Below are positions 31,233 through 42,965 of a DNA stretch of 64,000 nt, one piece after another. Position 1 is the first letter of the stretch, and the number at the start of each line of letters is the position of its first letter. The position numbers and the translations under genes were made by a program. The notes under the pieces were generated by a model. The model ran no database searches and was not told where the DNA came from. It saw only the letters and a list, made by a program, of their open reading frames with translations. Source of the stretch: Odiellus spinosus (taxonomy: Eukaryota > Arthropoda > Arachnida > Opiliones > Phalangiidae); NCBI GenBank assembly GCA_963920705.1, contig OY987226.1, positions 30,216,694 through 30,280,693 of the forward strand, in the 5' to 3' direction.

Positions 31233-33092
31233 CGGATAAAACAATCAAAATTGTTCAAGCAGACAAAGGGGGAAAAATCGTTGTTTTGAACACAAAAGAT
31301 TATACAGACAAAATGATCCAGTTATTATCGAGCGGGAATTATTCTAAGCTTAAATGTGACCCTACTGATTCCGTTAACAGAAAAATTCATAAGGTTGTGA
31401 ACAAAGCGGTGAAGGACAAAGAAATAGCTCCGGACAAAAAATTTAGCTTCTACCCCCCAATCTTAAAAACTCCACACATTTATGGTCTAGTAAAAATACA
31501 TAAAACGGGCAACCCTCTAAGACCCATTGTATCATCCATTAATAGCCCAACTTATATATGTGCCAAAATTTTAGTAAAAGTTATCACGCCGCTTATAGGA
31601 GATAGTTCTTACTCCCTAAAAAATTCGTTTGACTTTGTGTCAAGTTTAAAGGCGTCAAACATTGAAGAGTCGGAGGAAATTTGCAGTCTAGATGTAGTCA
31701 ATTTATATGGTAGCATACCAGTTGATTTGGCACTAAGAATACTAAAAATTAATTTACAAAAAGACCAGTTCTTGAAACATCGCACGGATCTTAGTATCGA
31801 CACGATATTAGAATTAAGCAGAATATGCCTCTCTAACACATACTTTAGTTTTGAGGAAGTTTATTACAAACAAGACCGAGGCTTAGCTATGGGAAACCCC
31901 CTGTCCGCTCCAATAGCAAATATGGTGATGGAACATTTTGAAACTCTTCTATTCAAAAAAGACCCTATAAAGTTAAACATCAAACTATGGAAACGTTTTA
32001 TGGATGATGTGTTCGTGATAAAAAATAAATCACTATCAACTAATACGTTATTAGATTTGGTCAATAATATGAACAAAGATATTCAGTTCACTTTTGAAGG
32101 GGAGGTGGAACGTAGTTTACCTTTCTTAGATGTCCTAGTCACACATAACAATCGAACTTTCCATTGTTCCATGTACCAAAAACCAACCCACAGTCAACAG
32201 TTCCTACACTATCAATCGTCCCACCATATTAATATAAAAATAGGCATTTTAAAATCAACAAAATACAGAATAGAAACGCTCTCAGATCAACCAGTTTTAG
32301 ATAAAAAACGGTTCACGGAACAATTTAAAAATTGCGGATACCCCATAGGATTGATTAATCACATATTTCGTGACCAAAGTGTACAGAATTGTTATATTCG
32401 AGAAAAACCAGAATCAGTTATCTCCCTTCCATATTTAAAAGGAATTAGTGAAAAAACACAACGACAATTAAAAAAACTAAACGTTACCATGGTCAACAAA
32501 ACGGGTACAAATTTAAGCAAGGAACTAATTCACCACAAACCTAAAATTCCAGAACTAGATAGAACAGGTGTAGTCTACGCTATAGATTGTGATTGTAGGA
32601 AAACTTACGTCGGACAAACAAAAAGAACCCTAGTAACAAGACGTGAGGAACACAAAAAAAGTGTAAAATTAAAAGTTGCACTTAATAGTTTAGCCAACCA
32701 TTTAATAAATGTAAAAACACACAAAATTAACTGGGATTCTGCGAGAGTACTTTGCCATGAACCCGATTGGTATAAGCGCAGTTTTAAAGAAAGTGTTTAT
32801 ATAGAAAAACTAGGTAGACTTAACCTTGAAAAAGGGGCTATTGGAACGAAGGGATGGGGTCAATTAGGTAGTGATAAGAGAAAAACGTAAAATAAACCAG
32901 TGACTCACTGACGCTCCCTTTTCGCGAGTTTGAAAGGAAGGTATTTTGTCAGCATCTTGCTAAGTTTGTAACATCCTCTTGTATCTCACAGAAAAAAACT
33001 TCGGCTGACGAAGGACCACGGTCCGAAAGCTCCCGACAAATAAAAAGTTCTAATAACCGCCATGAAGTATCCGTCTTTTAATTAATAAGAAA
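31233..33092 (+). mobile_element. Penelope-like element, 5'-truncated upstream copy
   Basis: Identity with the downstream copy begins at 31,233 (equivalent to 33,824) and runs to about 33,092, offset 2,591. It encodes 534 codons of the polyprotein (31,286-32,890): the RT and GIY-YIG parts without the N-terminus. At least two base differences from the full copy were seen (one changes His to Leu near the C-terminus). A truncated copy directly upstream of a full one is the known pLTR arrangement of Penelope elements. Confidence 0.9.
33005..33027 (+). ncRNA. hammerhead-like ribozyme core, upstream copy
   Basis: CTGACGA (33,005-33,011), a GGACC/GGTCC stem and GAAA follow the ORF. This matches the conserved boxes of the hammerhead motifs known from Penelope pLTRs. 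Helix III is not convincing, so activity is doubtful. Confidence 0.4.
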
Positions 33093-33108
33093 TAATATTA
33101 TATTCACC

Positions 33109-35481
33109 ATGGCAAATAAATTTTCGATTTATGATCATCTTTACGACAGAAAAAGCGTGTCGGTTTTCTACAGGTTACGACATGTGAGCACAAACTTAGT
33201 GAAGGCTGGTAATCAACTCACTTTTTTACACCGCTGCAAGGATCACAATATAATTCCCCGTGGACTTCAAATCAAACCAAATTTTTCTAATGGAAGAATT
33301 AGAAAGGGGGTTATCCGTTGTGAGAAAATTGTTCTAAATGAAGCGATCTCTGGTGCGAGACTTAGGAAAAAGAATCTCCTTAAAGAAAGGGACACATTAT
33401 CCCAGGATTTACAAAAACAAACTGATCTTCAAACTTGGACCTATTTACTTCAAGTTATCAACTCGGATATGGATCACCAAACCGTAAAAATCAAGGAGGG
33501 GCACATTGCAAAGTTTAACCGCTTAATAATACAAACACTAGACTCCACAAGACCTATTCAAAACAACGTAGTGAATTTATCGGACAGGATTTTATCCGTG
33601 GGTGAACTAGGAGTACTTGCAAAAGGTTTAAACTTCGGATTGGAACAGACTCGTATAGACATTTTGGATATTTGTGCTTCAACTGAAAAACAACTTCGCG
33701 GATTAGACATTTTGGACGATGTTAAACAAGATATTAGGAATATAGTCAAAAATAATTTTTCGAAAAAAGTCAATAGTACGAATCTGAGTAAGTTAGAAGC
33801 AATAGCGTTAAATATTTTAAAACGGGATAAAACAATCAAAATTGTTCAAGCAGACAAAGGGGGAAAAATCGTTGTTTTGAACACAAAAGATTATACAGAC
33901 AAAATGATCCAGTTATTATCGAGCGGGAATTATTCTAAGCTTAAATGTGACCCTACTGATTCCGTTAACAGAAAAATTCATAAGGTTGTGAACAAAGCGG
34001 TGAAGGACAAAGAAATAGCTCCGGACAAAAAATTTAGCTTCTACCCCCCAATCTTAAAAACTCCACACATTTATGGTCTAGTAAAAATACATAAAACGGG
34101 CAACCCTCTAAGACCCATTGTATCATCCATTAATAGCCCAACTTATATATGTGCCAAAATTTTAGTAAAAGTTATCACGCCGCTTATAGGAGATAGTTCT
34201 TACTCCCTAAAAAATTCGTTTGACTTTGTGTCAAGTTTAAAGGCGTCAAACATTGAAGAGTCGGAGGAAATTTGCAGTCTAGATGTAGTCAATTTATATG
34301 GTAGCATACCAGTTGATTTGGCACTAAGAATACTAAAAATTAATTTACAAAAAGACCAGTTCTTGAAACATCGCACGGATCTTAGTATCGACACGATATT
34401 AGAATTAAGCAGAATATGCCTCTCTAACACATACTTTAGTTTTGAGGAAGTTTATTACAAACAAGACCGAGGCTTAGCTATGGGAAACCCCCTGTCCGCT
34501 CCAATAGCAAATATGGTGATGGAACATTTTGAAACTCTTCTATTCAAAAAAGACCCTATAAAGTTAAACATCAAACTATGGAAACGTTTTATGGATGATG
34601 TGTTCGTGATAAAAAATAAATCACTATCAACTAATACGTTATTAGATTTGGTCAATAATATGAACAAAGATATTCAGTTCACTTTTGAAGGGGAGGTGGA
34701 ACGTAGTTTACCTTTCTTAGATGTCCTAGTCACACATAACAATCGAACTTTCCATTGTTCCATGTACCAAAAACCTACCCACAGTCAACAGTTCCTACAC
34801 TATCAATCGTCCCACCATATTAATATAAAAATAGGCATTTTAAAATCAACAAAATACAGAATAGAAACGCTCTCAGATCAACCAGTTTTAGATAAAAAAC
34901 GGTTCACGGAACAATTTAAAAATTGCGGATACCCCATAGGATTGATTAATCACATATTTCGTGACCAAAGTGTACAGAATTGTTATATTCGAGAAAAACC
35001 AGAATCAGTTATCTCCCTTCCATATTTAAAAGGAATTAGTGAAAAAACACAACGACAATTAAAAAAACTAAACGTTACCATGGTCAACAAAACGGGTACA
35101 AATTTAAGCAAGGAACTAATTCACCACAAACCTAAAATTCCAGAACTAGATAGAACAGGTGTAGTCTACGCTATAGATTGTGATTGTAGGAAAACTTACG
35201 TCGGACAAACAAAAAGAACCCTAGTAACAAGACGTGAGGAACACAAAAAAAGTGTAAAATTAAAAGTTGCACATAATAGTTTAGCCAACCATTTAATAAA
35301 TGTAAAAACACACAAAATTAACTGGGATTCTGCGAGAGTACTTTGCCATGAACCCGATTGGTATAAGCGCAGTTTTAAAGAAAGTGTTTATATAGAAAAA
35401 CTAGGTAGACTTAACCTTGAAAAAGGGGCTATTGGAACGAAGGGATGGGGTCAATTAGGTAGTGATAAGAGAAAAACGTAA
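33109..35481 (+). CDS. Penelope reverse transcriptase with GIY-YIG endonuclease
   Basis: The protein copies element RNA and nicks the target. It is intact at 790 aa, normal for the family, and starts at an ATG in good context (CACCATGGC). The N-terminal 250 or so residues are basic. RT blocks follow: 'LVKIHKTGNPLRPIVSS' near 320, 'SLDVVNLYGSIP' near 390, 'GLAMGNPLSAPIANMVME' near 455, catalytic 'WKRFMDDVFVI' near 490 and 'LPFLDVLV' near 530. The C-terminal 'VVYAIDCDCRKTYVGQTKR' near 690 is the GIY-YIG endonuclease motif with its Cys residues. No stops or frameshifts, so the copy is young. Promoter activity probably lies in the upstream truncated copy. Confidence 0.95.
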   Translation: MANKFSIYDHLYDRKSVSVFYRLRHVSTNLVKAGNQLTFLHRCKDHNIIPRGLQIKPNFSNGRIRKGVIRCEKIVLNEAISGARLRKKNLLKERDTLSQDLQKQTDLQTWTYLLQVINSDMDHQTVKIKEGHIAKFNRLIIQTLDSTRPIQNNVVNLSDRILSVGELGVLAKGLNFGLEQTRIDILDICASTEKQLRGLDILDDVKQDIRNIVKNNFSKKVNSTNLSKLEAIALNILKRDKTIKIVQADKGGKIVVLNTKDYTDKMIQLLSSGNYSKLKCDPTDSVNRKIHKVVNKAVKDKEIAPDKKFSFYPPILKTPHIYGLVKIHKTGNPLRPIVSSINSPTYICAKILVKVITPLIGDSSYSLKNSFDFVSSLKASNIEESEEICSLDVVNLYGSIPVDLALRILKINLQKDQFLKHRTDLSIDTILELSRICLSNTYFSFEEVYYKQDRGLAMGNPLSAPIANMVMEHFETLLFKKDPIKLNIKLWKRFMDDVFVIKNKSLSTNTLLDLVNNMNKDIQFTFEGEVERSLPFLDVLVTHNNRTFHCSMYQKPTHSQQFLHYQSSHHINIKIGILKSTKYRIETLSDQPVLDKKRFTEQFKNCGYPIGLINHIFRDQSVQNCYIREKPESVISLPYLKGISEKTQRQLKKLNVTMVNKTGTNLSKELIHHKPKIPELDRTGVVYAIDCDCRKTYVGQTKRTLVTRREEHKKSVKLKVAHNSLANHLINVKTHKINWDSARVLCHEPDWYKRSFKESVYIEKLGRLNLEKGAIGTKGWGQLGSDKRKT

Positions 35482-35595
35482 AATAAACCAGTGACTCACT
35501 GACGCTCCCTTTTCGCGAGTTTGAAAGGAAGGTATTTTGTCAGCATCTTGCTAAGTTTGTAACATCCTCTTGTATCTCACAGAAAAAAACTTCGG

Positions 35596-35618
35596 CTGAC
35601 GAAGGACCACGGTCCGAA
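35596..35618 (+). ncRNA. hammerhead-like ribozyme core, downstream copy
   Basis: Same CTGACGA, stem and GAAA boxes as at 33,005, 2,591 bp further on, after the stop of the full ORF. Confidence 0.4.
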
Positions 35619-35800
35619 AGCTCCCGACAAATAAAAAGTTCTAATAACCGCCATGAAGTATCCGTCTTTTAATTAATAAGAAATAACATTCTTGCACTAC
35701 TACAATATTTATTCTTGGGGATATTATGAATTCTTGGTGCAACGTCATTGATGACGTACGCGTGAATACTATGTATAGTCAGGGTTAGTAAAATCAATAT

Positions 35801-36693
35801 TCAGTATTCAGTTACAACTTTTAAGATTTCTTTTTTAAACATTGCACTATTGTCAATAACTTTTAGTGAGTTCTTTAGCTCGTTCGATACCTTAATGACC
35901 CGATGTTTGGTGCTTTTCTTACGTAGTGACGTTCCCAAGTGATCCACAAAGAAGTTAGCGTTGCTCCCACGGGTTGATTGGCCATGTAGGGTTCTGGGTT
36001 TCTTGAAAAACTCGTTCAAATAGTCTGGGCATTTATTACGTGATATGTTGTGCATAAGCACCAACAAGTTATAGTAATAAAGCTGCCTTAATGTAAGCCA
36101 TTCCCGCTCATTCCTTGTGTTTGTAGCTGAGGCCCGTTTGTTCTTCTTAGTACAAAACCTAGCACCATTATTGCGTGACACCTGGACTTTGTTGAGATAG
36201 GAAATGGGGCCCGAGTTATAAAATATATCCCGATATGTAAATATTGGCTGAATCAAGGCCTTGTAAAGGTAGCTTAGTACTGGAGTGGAGAGCGAAGAGT
36301 TGAGTGGACGGAGAATACCCACTCTACCATTAGTTTTCTTTATAACATAGTCGATATGCTCCTTCCATGAAAGAGTATCGTCTATTATAACTCCAAGATA
36401 CTTATACTTAGAGACCCTCAAAATGGAGGTTCCCTCAATTGCGTTAAATTCTTCAGACGCAAGTTGCCGTTGGGACAGAACACCATGAATTCAGTTTTGC
36501 TTTCATTTAACAGTAGGTTTCTGGAATTGAGCTTTTTTAGCAGCGTAACTTCAGATTGCATTATTTCAGCCAGCTCGTCAATACCACGTGCTGAATTGAT
36601 AAGAGCCGTATCATCAGCGTATTCATTTGATATGCTGGATTTTAGCATTTTATTAACATTACTGGTATAAGTATTAAAAAGAATTTCCCTCAA
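35801..36693 (-). pseudogene. LINE RT 3' fragment
   Basis: On minus, the first part encodes 'SNEYADDTALINSARGI' (RT catalytic YADD). After a frameshift near 36,455 comes 'EEFNAIEGTSILRVSKYKYL' and 'GVIIDDTLSWKEHI' followed by a thumb/C-terminal region to 35,801. It is 5'-truncated at 36,693. Differences from the LINE at 22-24 kb mark it as a separate family. Confidence 0.8.
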
Positions 36694-37115
36694 AAAATGA
36701 GAGACAAAAATGTACTTTCAACTTCTAAAGCGAGCCAATTAATAGGAGTTTAAGAGCGATAAAAAAATGTAATTACCTTGAGCGAGTTTTGATTTCAACT
36801 TCTTTACAAAGAAATATTTAAAGAACTGGCTCTTTTCAGTCCGCTTCGGACTTGAAAATCTCGCCAAGTTCGTCTCCGCTGATTTTGGGCTGGAGTCTTG
36901 ACATTGTCAAATATGGAGAAACTTTCTTTCCTTCGTCGGCGACGCTTGATTTTATCTCTTTGGCATTGGAGGAGATTTCCGATAACGGCAATCGGCAGAA
37001 AAATCGCCGCTATGTAATTCTTGAAAAGTCTAAATAGGGGCGAGAAAAAAACATTACGTTTTGCCTCGACAATTTTTAAAATTGCCGCGCACGGCCCACC
37101 TAAAACATTGTTGCT
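36694..37115. other. no recognisable gene
   Basis: Between the LINE end and the gypsy protease. A 61-codon plus ORF (36,852-37,037) has no recognised domain. Confidence 0.4.
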
Positions 37116-37119
37116 GCGT

Positions 37120-37344
37120 TCAGTAAGTTTCCGTTAAGTACGCAACGTCAGAAGTTGTTGAACGAATTTTTTGATACGTTGTACAAAGGCGGTTACCTCG
37201 TGGAGTCATGGCAAAGGCGTAAGTAACTATATCTTTATAATTAATAATAGCCTGATGCTGTAGGAAGAAATCATGACCTAAAATAACAAGACAATAGAGA
37301 TTAGGTTCTAAAATAAATTCATGAGTAAATAAGATATTACTCAT
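37120..37344 (-). pseudogene. gypsy protease fragment
   Basis: The minus strand encodes 'LYCLVILGHDFFLQHQAIIN', the ILG-[HT]DF motif near the C-terminal end of retropepsins. The upstream catalytic DTG/DSG is not visible. The element ends here; RT was not found. Confidence 0.6.
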
Positions 37345-37539
37345 CCTAAAATCTAATATATCCTAAGATCTAAAATATCCTGGTAGAAAGTGTCCATTTG
37401 GCATAAAAGCACAATCATCTATTAATTCTACTAGATCAGGGGTGTCTTTGAGTTTAAAATATGTGAAGGTAATTTAATAGATGGAAAAGAAAGAGGTAAG
37501 GCAAAGGATGGTTGATGATTTCTGGTTTAGAGGGGTTGA

Positions 37540-38378
37540 CTTCGGCAGGAATACCAACCCCAGTTCTTATAACTGCCTAAATGTTTCCCGGTAAATCTGG
37601 ACAATTGGGTCTAGTATGTCCAGTTTAATTGCAATAATGACAAATTAAATTGGAATGACTAAAACCTCTTCCTGCCCTAGCAGGTTGCGATGGTCCTGCT
37701 CTAACTGATGGAGTAGGTGTCGTAGTAGGAGTAGGCTTAGCTTTAGATGTCGCGCAAGTTAAATTTCTATAAGCCTTATTTCTTTTCTCCACATTTATTG
37801 CGCTGTCTGCTAGTAATTCTAGAGATGTATATTCAGTAGGTAAAAATCTACTGATCTCAGGCTTCATATTTTCTACTAAATGTTGCGCTAAATGAGATTC
37901 CACAATAGGTTCGCTCAAAGCTAAATTAAGATTTTGAACCCTATCAATATAAGTTGCAACGGGTTCATTATAATATTTCGGTGTTTAGTTTTTGCTCCTT
38001 AGTGGGCGATAAAAATTTTCCTTTCAACTTATCAATAAGCGTAGGTAATGATATTATATGTTCACATTCTTCAGAGCAATACCACCCTAAAGCTTTCCCC
38101 ATTAAACTACTGGGTATTACATGTAATACTTCGGTGACCTCTAAACTATATATCCTCTGAAATGATATTAACTGGAATAAATATTCCATAACTTCCTTCC
38201 TATCGCCTGAAACTTTACACGTAGGTAGCGGAGGTTTGTACTTATTAATAGGGCCAGGCCTAACTACATGTATACCTTGTGAGGCTGTTGTTTGAGATAA
38301 ATTAGGTTGCGCTACAATAGGTGGTGAGATTACGGATGGTGGAACAGAAGATTGTGTGTTAGTCTGGGTTTGTTGCAA
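37540..38378 (-). pseudogene. gypsy gag with CCHC knuckle
   Basis: Two frames give a gag core ('GKALGWYCSEECEHIISLPT', 'IDKLKGKFLSP') and, further on, 'MSEPIVESHLAQHLVENM' followed by a Pro/Thr-rich stretch and a zinc knuckle, 'CHYCN' then TGH and NCPDLPG. A TAA interrupts the knuckle right after the second Cys. Frameshift near 37,960. Confidence 0.7.
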
Positions 38379-39560
38379 AACACTGTGTCATCCCACGTAT
38401 AAGGTCCCTAATGTCTTCATTAGTAACGGCCGATGAGCTAGGAATATTCTGTAAAGGTTGAGTAGGTATATTTCTACTAGAACTATGTCTGGATGTTCTT
38501 GGGATCTACTAGTATTTTGGCCATGTGTAAGTAAGAGCCTGTGGTAGAAATGCGCTGACCAGATGTCTGAAATATACTACTAGGTGTCGGAGGAATGTTA
38601 TACCTTGTAAAAAAATCCAAATAAGCCTGATGATGGAAAGCTACTATTAGTAAAATGGAATAGTTCTATTAGAGGGGGCTGATGTCTGAAAATTACCGGA
38701 AGTTTGCGGAACAAAAGTAGTCGTTGTTTCCCATCGTAGAAGGCTGTAAACTTATCGTAGGTATACTAGAGGAACTAAAGCTGGGAATTCCTACACGTCT
38801 AGAACGCTTTTGAGCGTTACGAATAACTCTAGAAATTCTCCGAGGAGAAAACGAAATTCCCGATACATTTTGGCTAGTGATAGGAGCAGGTTGCCTAATA
38901 AAATCAGGAGGTGTTTGAAAGGAAACTCGAGTTGCAGATGGAAATACATTGCTAGTAGACCTACGCTGCGGTGGAGATAATGAAATACGCGTAGGATGTA
39001 TAGGCGGTTGAGGTATAGGATTTATTATAGGCCTAGTAGTAGTCCAAGTAGTATCGACTAAATTAGGAATATTTCGCTCACCCACATTTGTAGGCCTTGG
39101 TTGAGTTTGTCCGGAAAAAAGAGAAAATTGATCACTAGGAAAGATGGGACTAGGTACAGAGGCTGAAGATCGAGGTTAACTATATACGCATATAGGTGAA
39201 CCCAAAACAGAAGGCTGGCTAACCCTCGGTTCACCTAAACGATCTCTATTTACTGCATTAACATCTCGCAATTCCTCGTTTTGGTTTGGCCTCTAAAAAC
39301 ATTCCTCCTTCTTTTCGACCCAGTTTCCAGTGCCCCTGCCTCTTCAAACTCGAGGGGTTGTGTGCCTATTGTCTTGTTAAGTTGTCTTTGTAAATGTACA
39401 AAAGCTGAAGCTTCCACTGGGGGTGATCATAAATTTACTCCAGCATAACGTGAATCTACGGCTTCATACTGCTCCTTCTCCTCATTTACGCTACTCTCGG
39501 AGAATAAACTAGCCATATCTTTACTTAAACTAAAACTAGGCTATTTCTTAAAGAGATGAA
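38379..39560 (-). pseudogene. gypsy gag N-terminal, Pro/Ser-rich region
   Basis: Minus ORF 38,693-39,085 and decayed flanks are rich in Pro, Ser, Thr and Arg ('NPIPQPPIHPTRISLSPP'), as in disordered gag N-termini. No motif pins the start. Confidence 0.4.
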
Positions 39561-39700
39561 ATATGGTTCTACTAAAGTATTTGTCTTGAGAGAAAAGTTT
39601 TAAAACACTGTCTGGATTAGTAATATGCCTAAAGAGGGCAATTTAAATAACTAACAAAAAATTAAAACATGAGGATAAATTAGCGTTTAATTATTCTGGC

Positions 39701-39716
39701 CCCTGTTCGGGCGCCA
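39701..39716 (-). promoter_or_regulatory. primer binding site, tRNA-Lys type
   Basis: Minus strand TGGCGCCCGAACAGGG lies directly after the LTR. It is the classic complement of the tRNA-Lys3 3' end, used by several gypsy groups and retroviruses. Confidence 0.8.
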
Positions 39717-39723
39717 AAAATTA

Positions 39724-40275
39724 TGTAACGGATTCAGGGGAGATCTTAACCTGGCCGGGTTGCCGATGGCTATACCGCTTAAATTAGGAGAGAGGGCTTA
39801 ATAAAAAAGGAAACACTCACCAATGTACTTAATTCCATTATCTTATCTAAATACTGATGCAATTAAGTAAATAACATATGTTACACTTGATACTTTGTGA
39901 GACTAGATAATTTTATTGTTAAGCTCCAAACTTTTGAGATATTTACAAGGGTGCCAAATTTTACAGTATGTCCTCTCTTTGCCCAAGAATCAACAACTCA
40001 TCTCTCCCTTCAGGCACCGGCGCATCTCTTTTTATCTTACACGTATGACGATGCGCATGCGTCGGTGACCGGAAGGGTTTACAAAAATTCGGAGAACCCG
40101 GTAGGGTTCTTACGTTATGGGCTGATCATCATTTGTAATGCAATTTTGCTTTCCTAAAAAATTCAGTCTCTAGCCAATCAAAACGCTCCATTCTCCCATA
40201 GAATAACATTAAAATCTACTCTTTCGAGGACAAGTCCAGTGATTGGCAGAACTAAAGGAGGAATTATTCGTTACA
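39724..40275 (-). mobile_element. gypsy 5' LTR, 552 bp
   Basis: Bounded by TGTAACG and CGTTACA, a perfect 7-bp inverted terminus, with the Lys primer site 7 bp inside the element. ORF 39,897-40,157 on plus lies in the LTR and is not a gene. Confidence 0.8.
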
Positions 40276-40427
40276 GTTATAATCACTTTTAAATGGTAGA
40301 GCAAGGTTCGAATGTTGAACTTTTCAAGTTTCATTTAAAAATATTAAGTTTAAGTATTTTAAAATTAATTCTGAAGTTGACCCTTTTTTTGGCACTTAGC
40401 TGGTTTGGCGCATGGCCCAATTCGTAA

Positions 40428-40925
40428 TGTTATTCTATGGGATTTGGTTTTTTGAAAGTGGCTTACCTTTCAGATTTATTTTGTAATACTTCCGGATATT
40501 TTTCAGACTTGGATTTTCCGTGTGGTATGAATTAAGTTTCAAGCTTTATTTTAAGACTAATTTCATAATTTTACACCGATTAGTTGGCCCACAATCTATT
40601 CATGAAAACGGAGGAAACAACAAGGCGGAGAAATAGATTCGCCAAAAACCTAAGCCTAATTTGACAAATTAGGCTTAGGTTTTATATGGCTTTTTAAAAT
40701 CACGTGCAGGAGGAGCGCGCGTGATTTGGAGGATATGGGTATTGAACTCTGACTTAATTTCTCCTTCATATTCTTGCCGTTTATAGACTGTGACCAAACT
40801 AATCGGTATAAAATTATGAAATTAGTCTTAAAATAAAGCCCGTAAAATATTTGGAAGCATTAGAAAATAAATCTGAAAGGTAAGTCTCTTACAAAAAATC
40901 TAAATCCCATAGAATAACATTAATT
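40428..40925. repeat. hairpin element with ~140-bp arms
   Basis: Arms 40,428-40,600 and 40,780-40,925 are inverted (AATGTTATTCTATGGGATTT against its complement, 'TTTCATAATTTTACACCG', TTTCAGATTTATTTT). In the centre is an exact hairpin of 18-bp arms ('AAAACCTAAGCCTAATTT'). An extra CCCATAGAATAACATT lies at 40,197. It is probably a foldback MITE; duplicated at 43,859-44,356. Confidence 0.75.
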
Positions 40926-41004
40926 TTCAATTTCTCCGCCTTAAAAGTACTCTCCTTTTTAAAAATGAGTGAAATTCCGAACGACTTGCCATTCCGAACG
41001 GCAA

Positions 41005-42125
41005 TAAGGAAGGTATTAACATCAAAAATAATGAAAAAATTAATTGGAATTTAGTTTAAAGGGTAATGGAAAATTATAAAGATTTCACTGAGGCTGTCGG
41101 AGGTATTAACATCAAAATTGATGAAAAAATTAATTTAAATTTGGTTTAAAGGGCAATGGGGAAAATATAAAGATTTCACTGCGGCTGTCGGAGGTATTAA
41201 CATCAAAATTGATGAAAAATTAATTTTCATTGAGTTTAAAGGGCAATGGGGAAAATAATAAAGATTTCACTGCGGCTGTCGGAGGTATTAACATCAAAAT
41301 TGATGAAAAAATTTATTTAAATTTGGTTTTAAGGGCAATGGGGAAAATATAAAGATTTCATTGCGGCTGTCGGAGGTATTAACATCAAAATTGATGAAAA
41401 AATTAATTTAAATTTGGTTTAAAGGGCAATGGGGAAAATGTAGAGATCTGACTGAATCAAGTGAGGCTGCCTCAGCTATTAACATCAAAAATTATGAAAA
41501 AATTAAATTTAATTGGGTTTAAAGGGCCCTATGGTAAAAATGTAGAGATCTGATTGAATGAAGTGAGGCTGCCCCAGCTATTAACATCAAAAATTATGAA
41601 AAAATTAATTTTAATTGGGTTTAAAGGCAATGGTAAAAATGTAGAAATTTGACTAAATCAAGTGCGGCTGCCGCAGCTATTAACATCAAAAATTATGAAA
41701 AAATTTATTTTAATTGGGTTTAAAGGGCAATGGTAAAAATGTAGAGATCTGATTGAATCAAGTGAGGCTGCCCCAGCTATTAACATAAAAAATTATGAAA
41801 ATATTTTGTTTAATTGGGTTTAAAGGGCAATGGAAAAATGTAGAAATTGTACTGAATCAAGTGCGGCTGCCGCAGCTATTAACATCAAAAATTATGAAAA
41901 AAAAAATATTTTAATTGGGTTTAAAGGGCAATGGTAAAAATGTAGAGATTTGACTGAATCAAGTGTGGCTGCTGTAGCTATTAACATTAAAAATGATGAA
42001 AAAATTTATATTAATTGGGTTTAAAGGGATATGATAAAAATTTAAAGATTTCGCTGCAGCTGCCGGAGGTATTAACATCAAAAATGATGAATAAATTAAT
42101 TTTAATAGGGTTTAAAGGGCAAAAA
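41005..42125 (+). repeat. tandem array of ~110-bp units
   Basis: About ten units with GGTATTAACATCAAAA, GATGAAAAAATTAAT, 'GGTTTAAAGGGCAATGG', AAAGATTTCACTG and GCGGCTG. The first half and second half form two subfamilies (GTCGGAGG against GCCGCAGC ends). Duplicate at 44,436-45,556. Confidence 0.85.
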
Positions 42126-42796
42126 AGACGTACAAATTCGGCCTATGAAAAGTTTTAATAGTAGATTCACCCTTAAAAATGGAAATGTGTATATATATAG
42201 GGGTGACGTAAAAAATAACCGGTCCAAGGGTGGATTGTACTATAGGGACTCAGAAAGGGAGACATTTATACGTCAGAGGTTTCTATCTCTCAACTCTTAG
42301 TGTGTTCTTCCCCCTAAGTGAAGGAGTTACAGAAGTAGCCATTACAAACGCCCCCCCCCCCAGTAAGGGAGTTCCATGACGTCAGGCTTTCTTTCCCCCT
42401 TGGCTCTTTGCTGTCTCCCTATAGAATGACTACATAATTTAAACTTTCCATAGGCCGAATTTATACGTCTTTTTTTTGGATAATTTTTATTCATATTAAT
42501 ATCTATAAGTTACTAATTTCTTAGACTCTGGCTTTCTTATTTCTTTAACCGTTAATTTTTAATTTTAACCCTTCACGGTTTTGAATTTTTAATTTCCGTA
42601 CCTTTACGGCTTTGGTCCACTTTTTTAGAAGTGAGAAGCAAACCTACGTTTTTGTATAATATACAACTAAATATTTTACCATTTTTAAAGAAAAAGTCTC
42701 ACAATATGGAAAATTCCGATGTTTATATTATTAATATATAACTTAATACTATTAGATGGCAAGTCTAATGATATTGAAGTTTACAATAAAATGTAA

Positions 42797-42965
42797 GACT
42801 GAAGGAACAGATATTATATCAAAAATGTCTTTGCGAACAAAGACCCAGAAGGACACATTATGATTTCGGAAGGCTGAAGCGACAGATATTATATCAAAAA
42901 TGTCTTTGTGAACAAAGACCCAGAAAGATCTGTTATGATTTCGGATGGCTGAAGGGATAGATATG
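42797..42965 (+). repeat. 83-bp dimer
   Basis: Two copies of a block with 'GATATTATATCAAAAATGTC', AACAAAGACCCAGAA and GATTTCGGA. Duplicate at 46,228-46,396; an inverted scrap ends at about 47,745. Confidence 0.75.

Larger units (their letters stand above)
33093..35688 (+). mobile_element. Penelope-like element, full-length copy
   Basis: It consists of a very short leader, an intact 790-codon ORF, a 3' UTR of about 200 bp with the hammerhead-like motif, and an end in TTAATTAATAAGAAATAA. The end is identical to that of the upstream copy. Confidence 0.9.
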
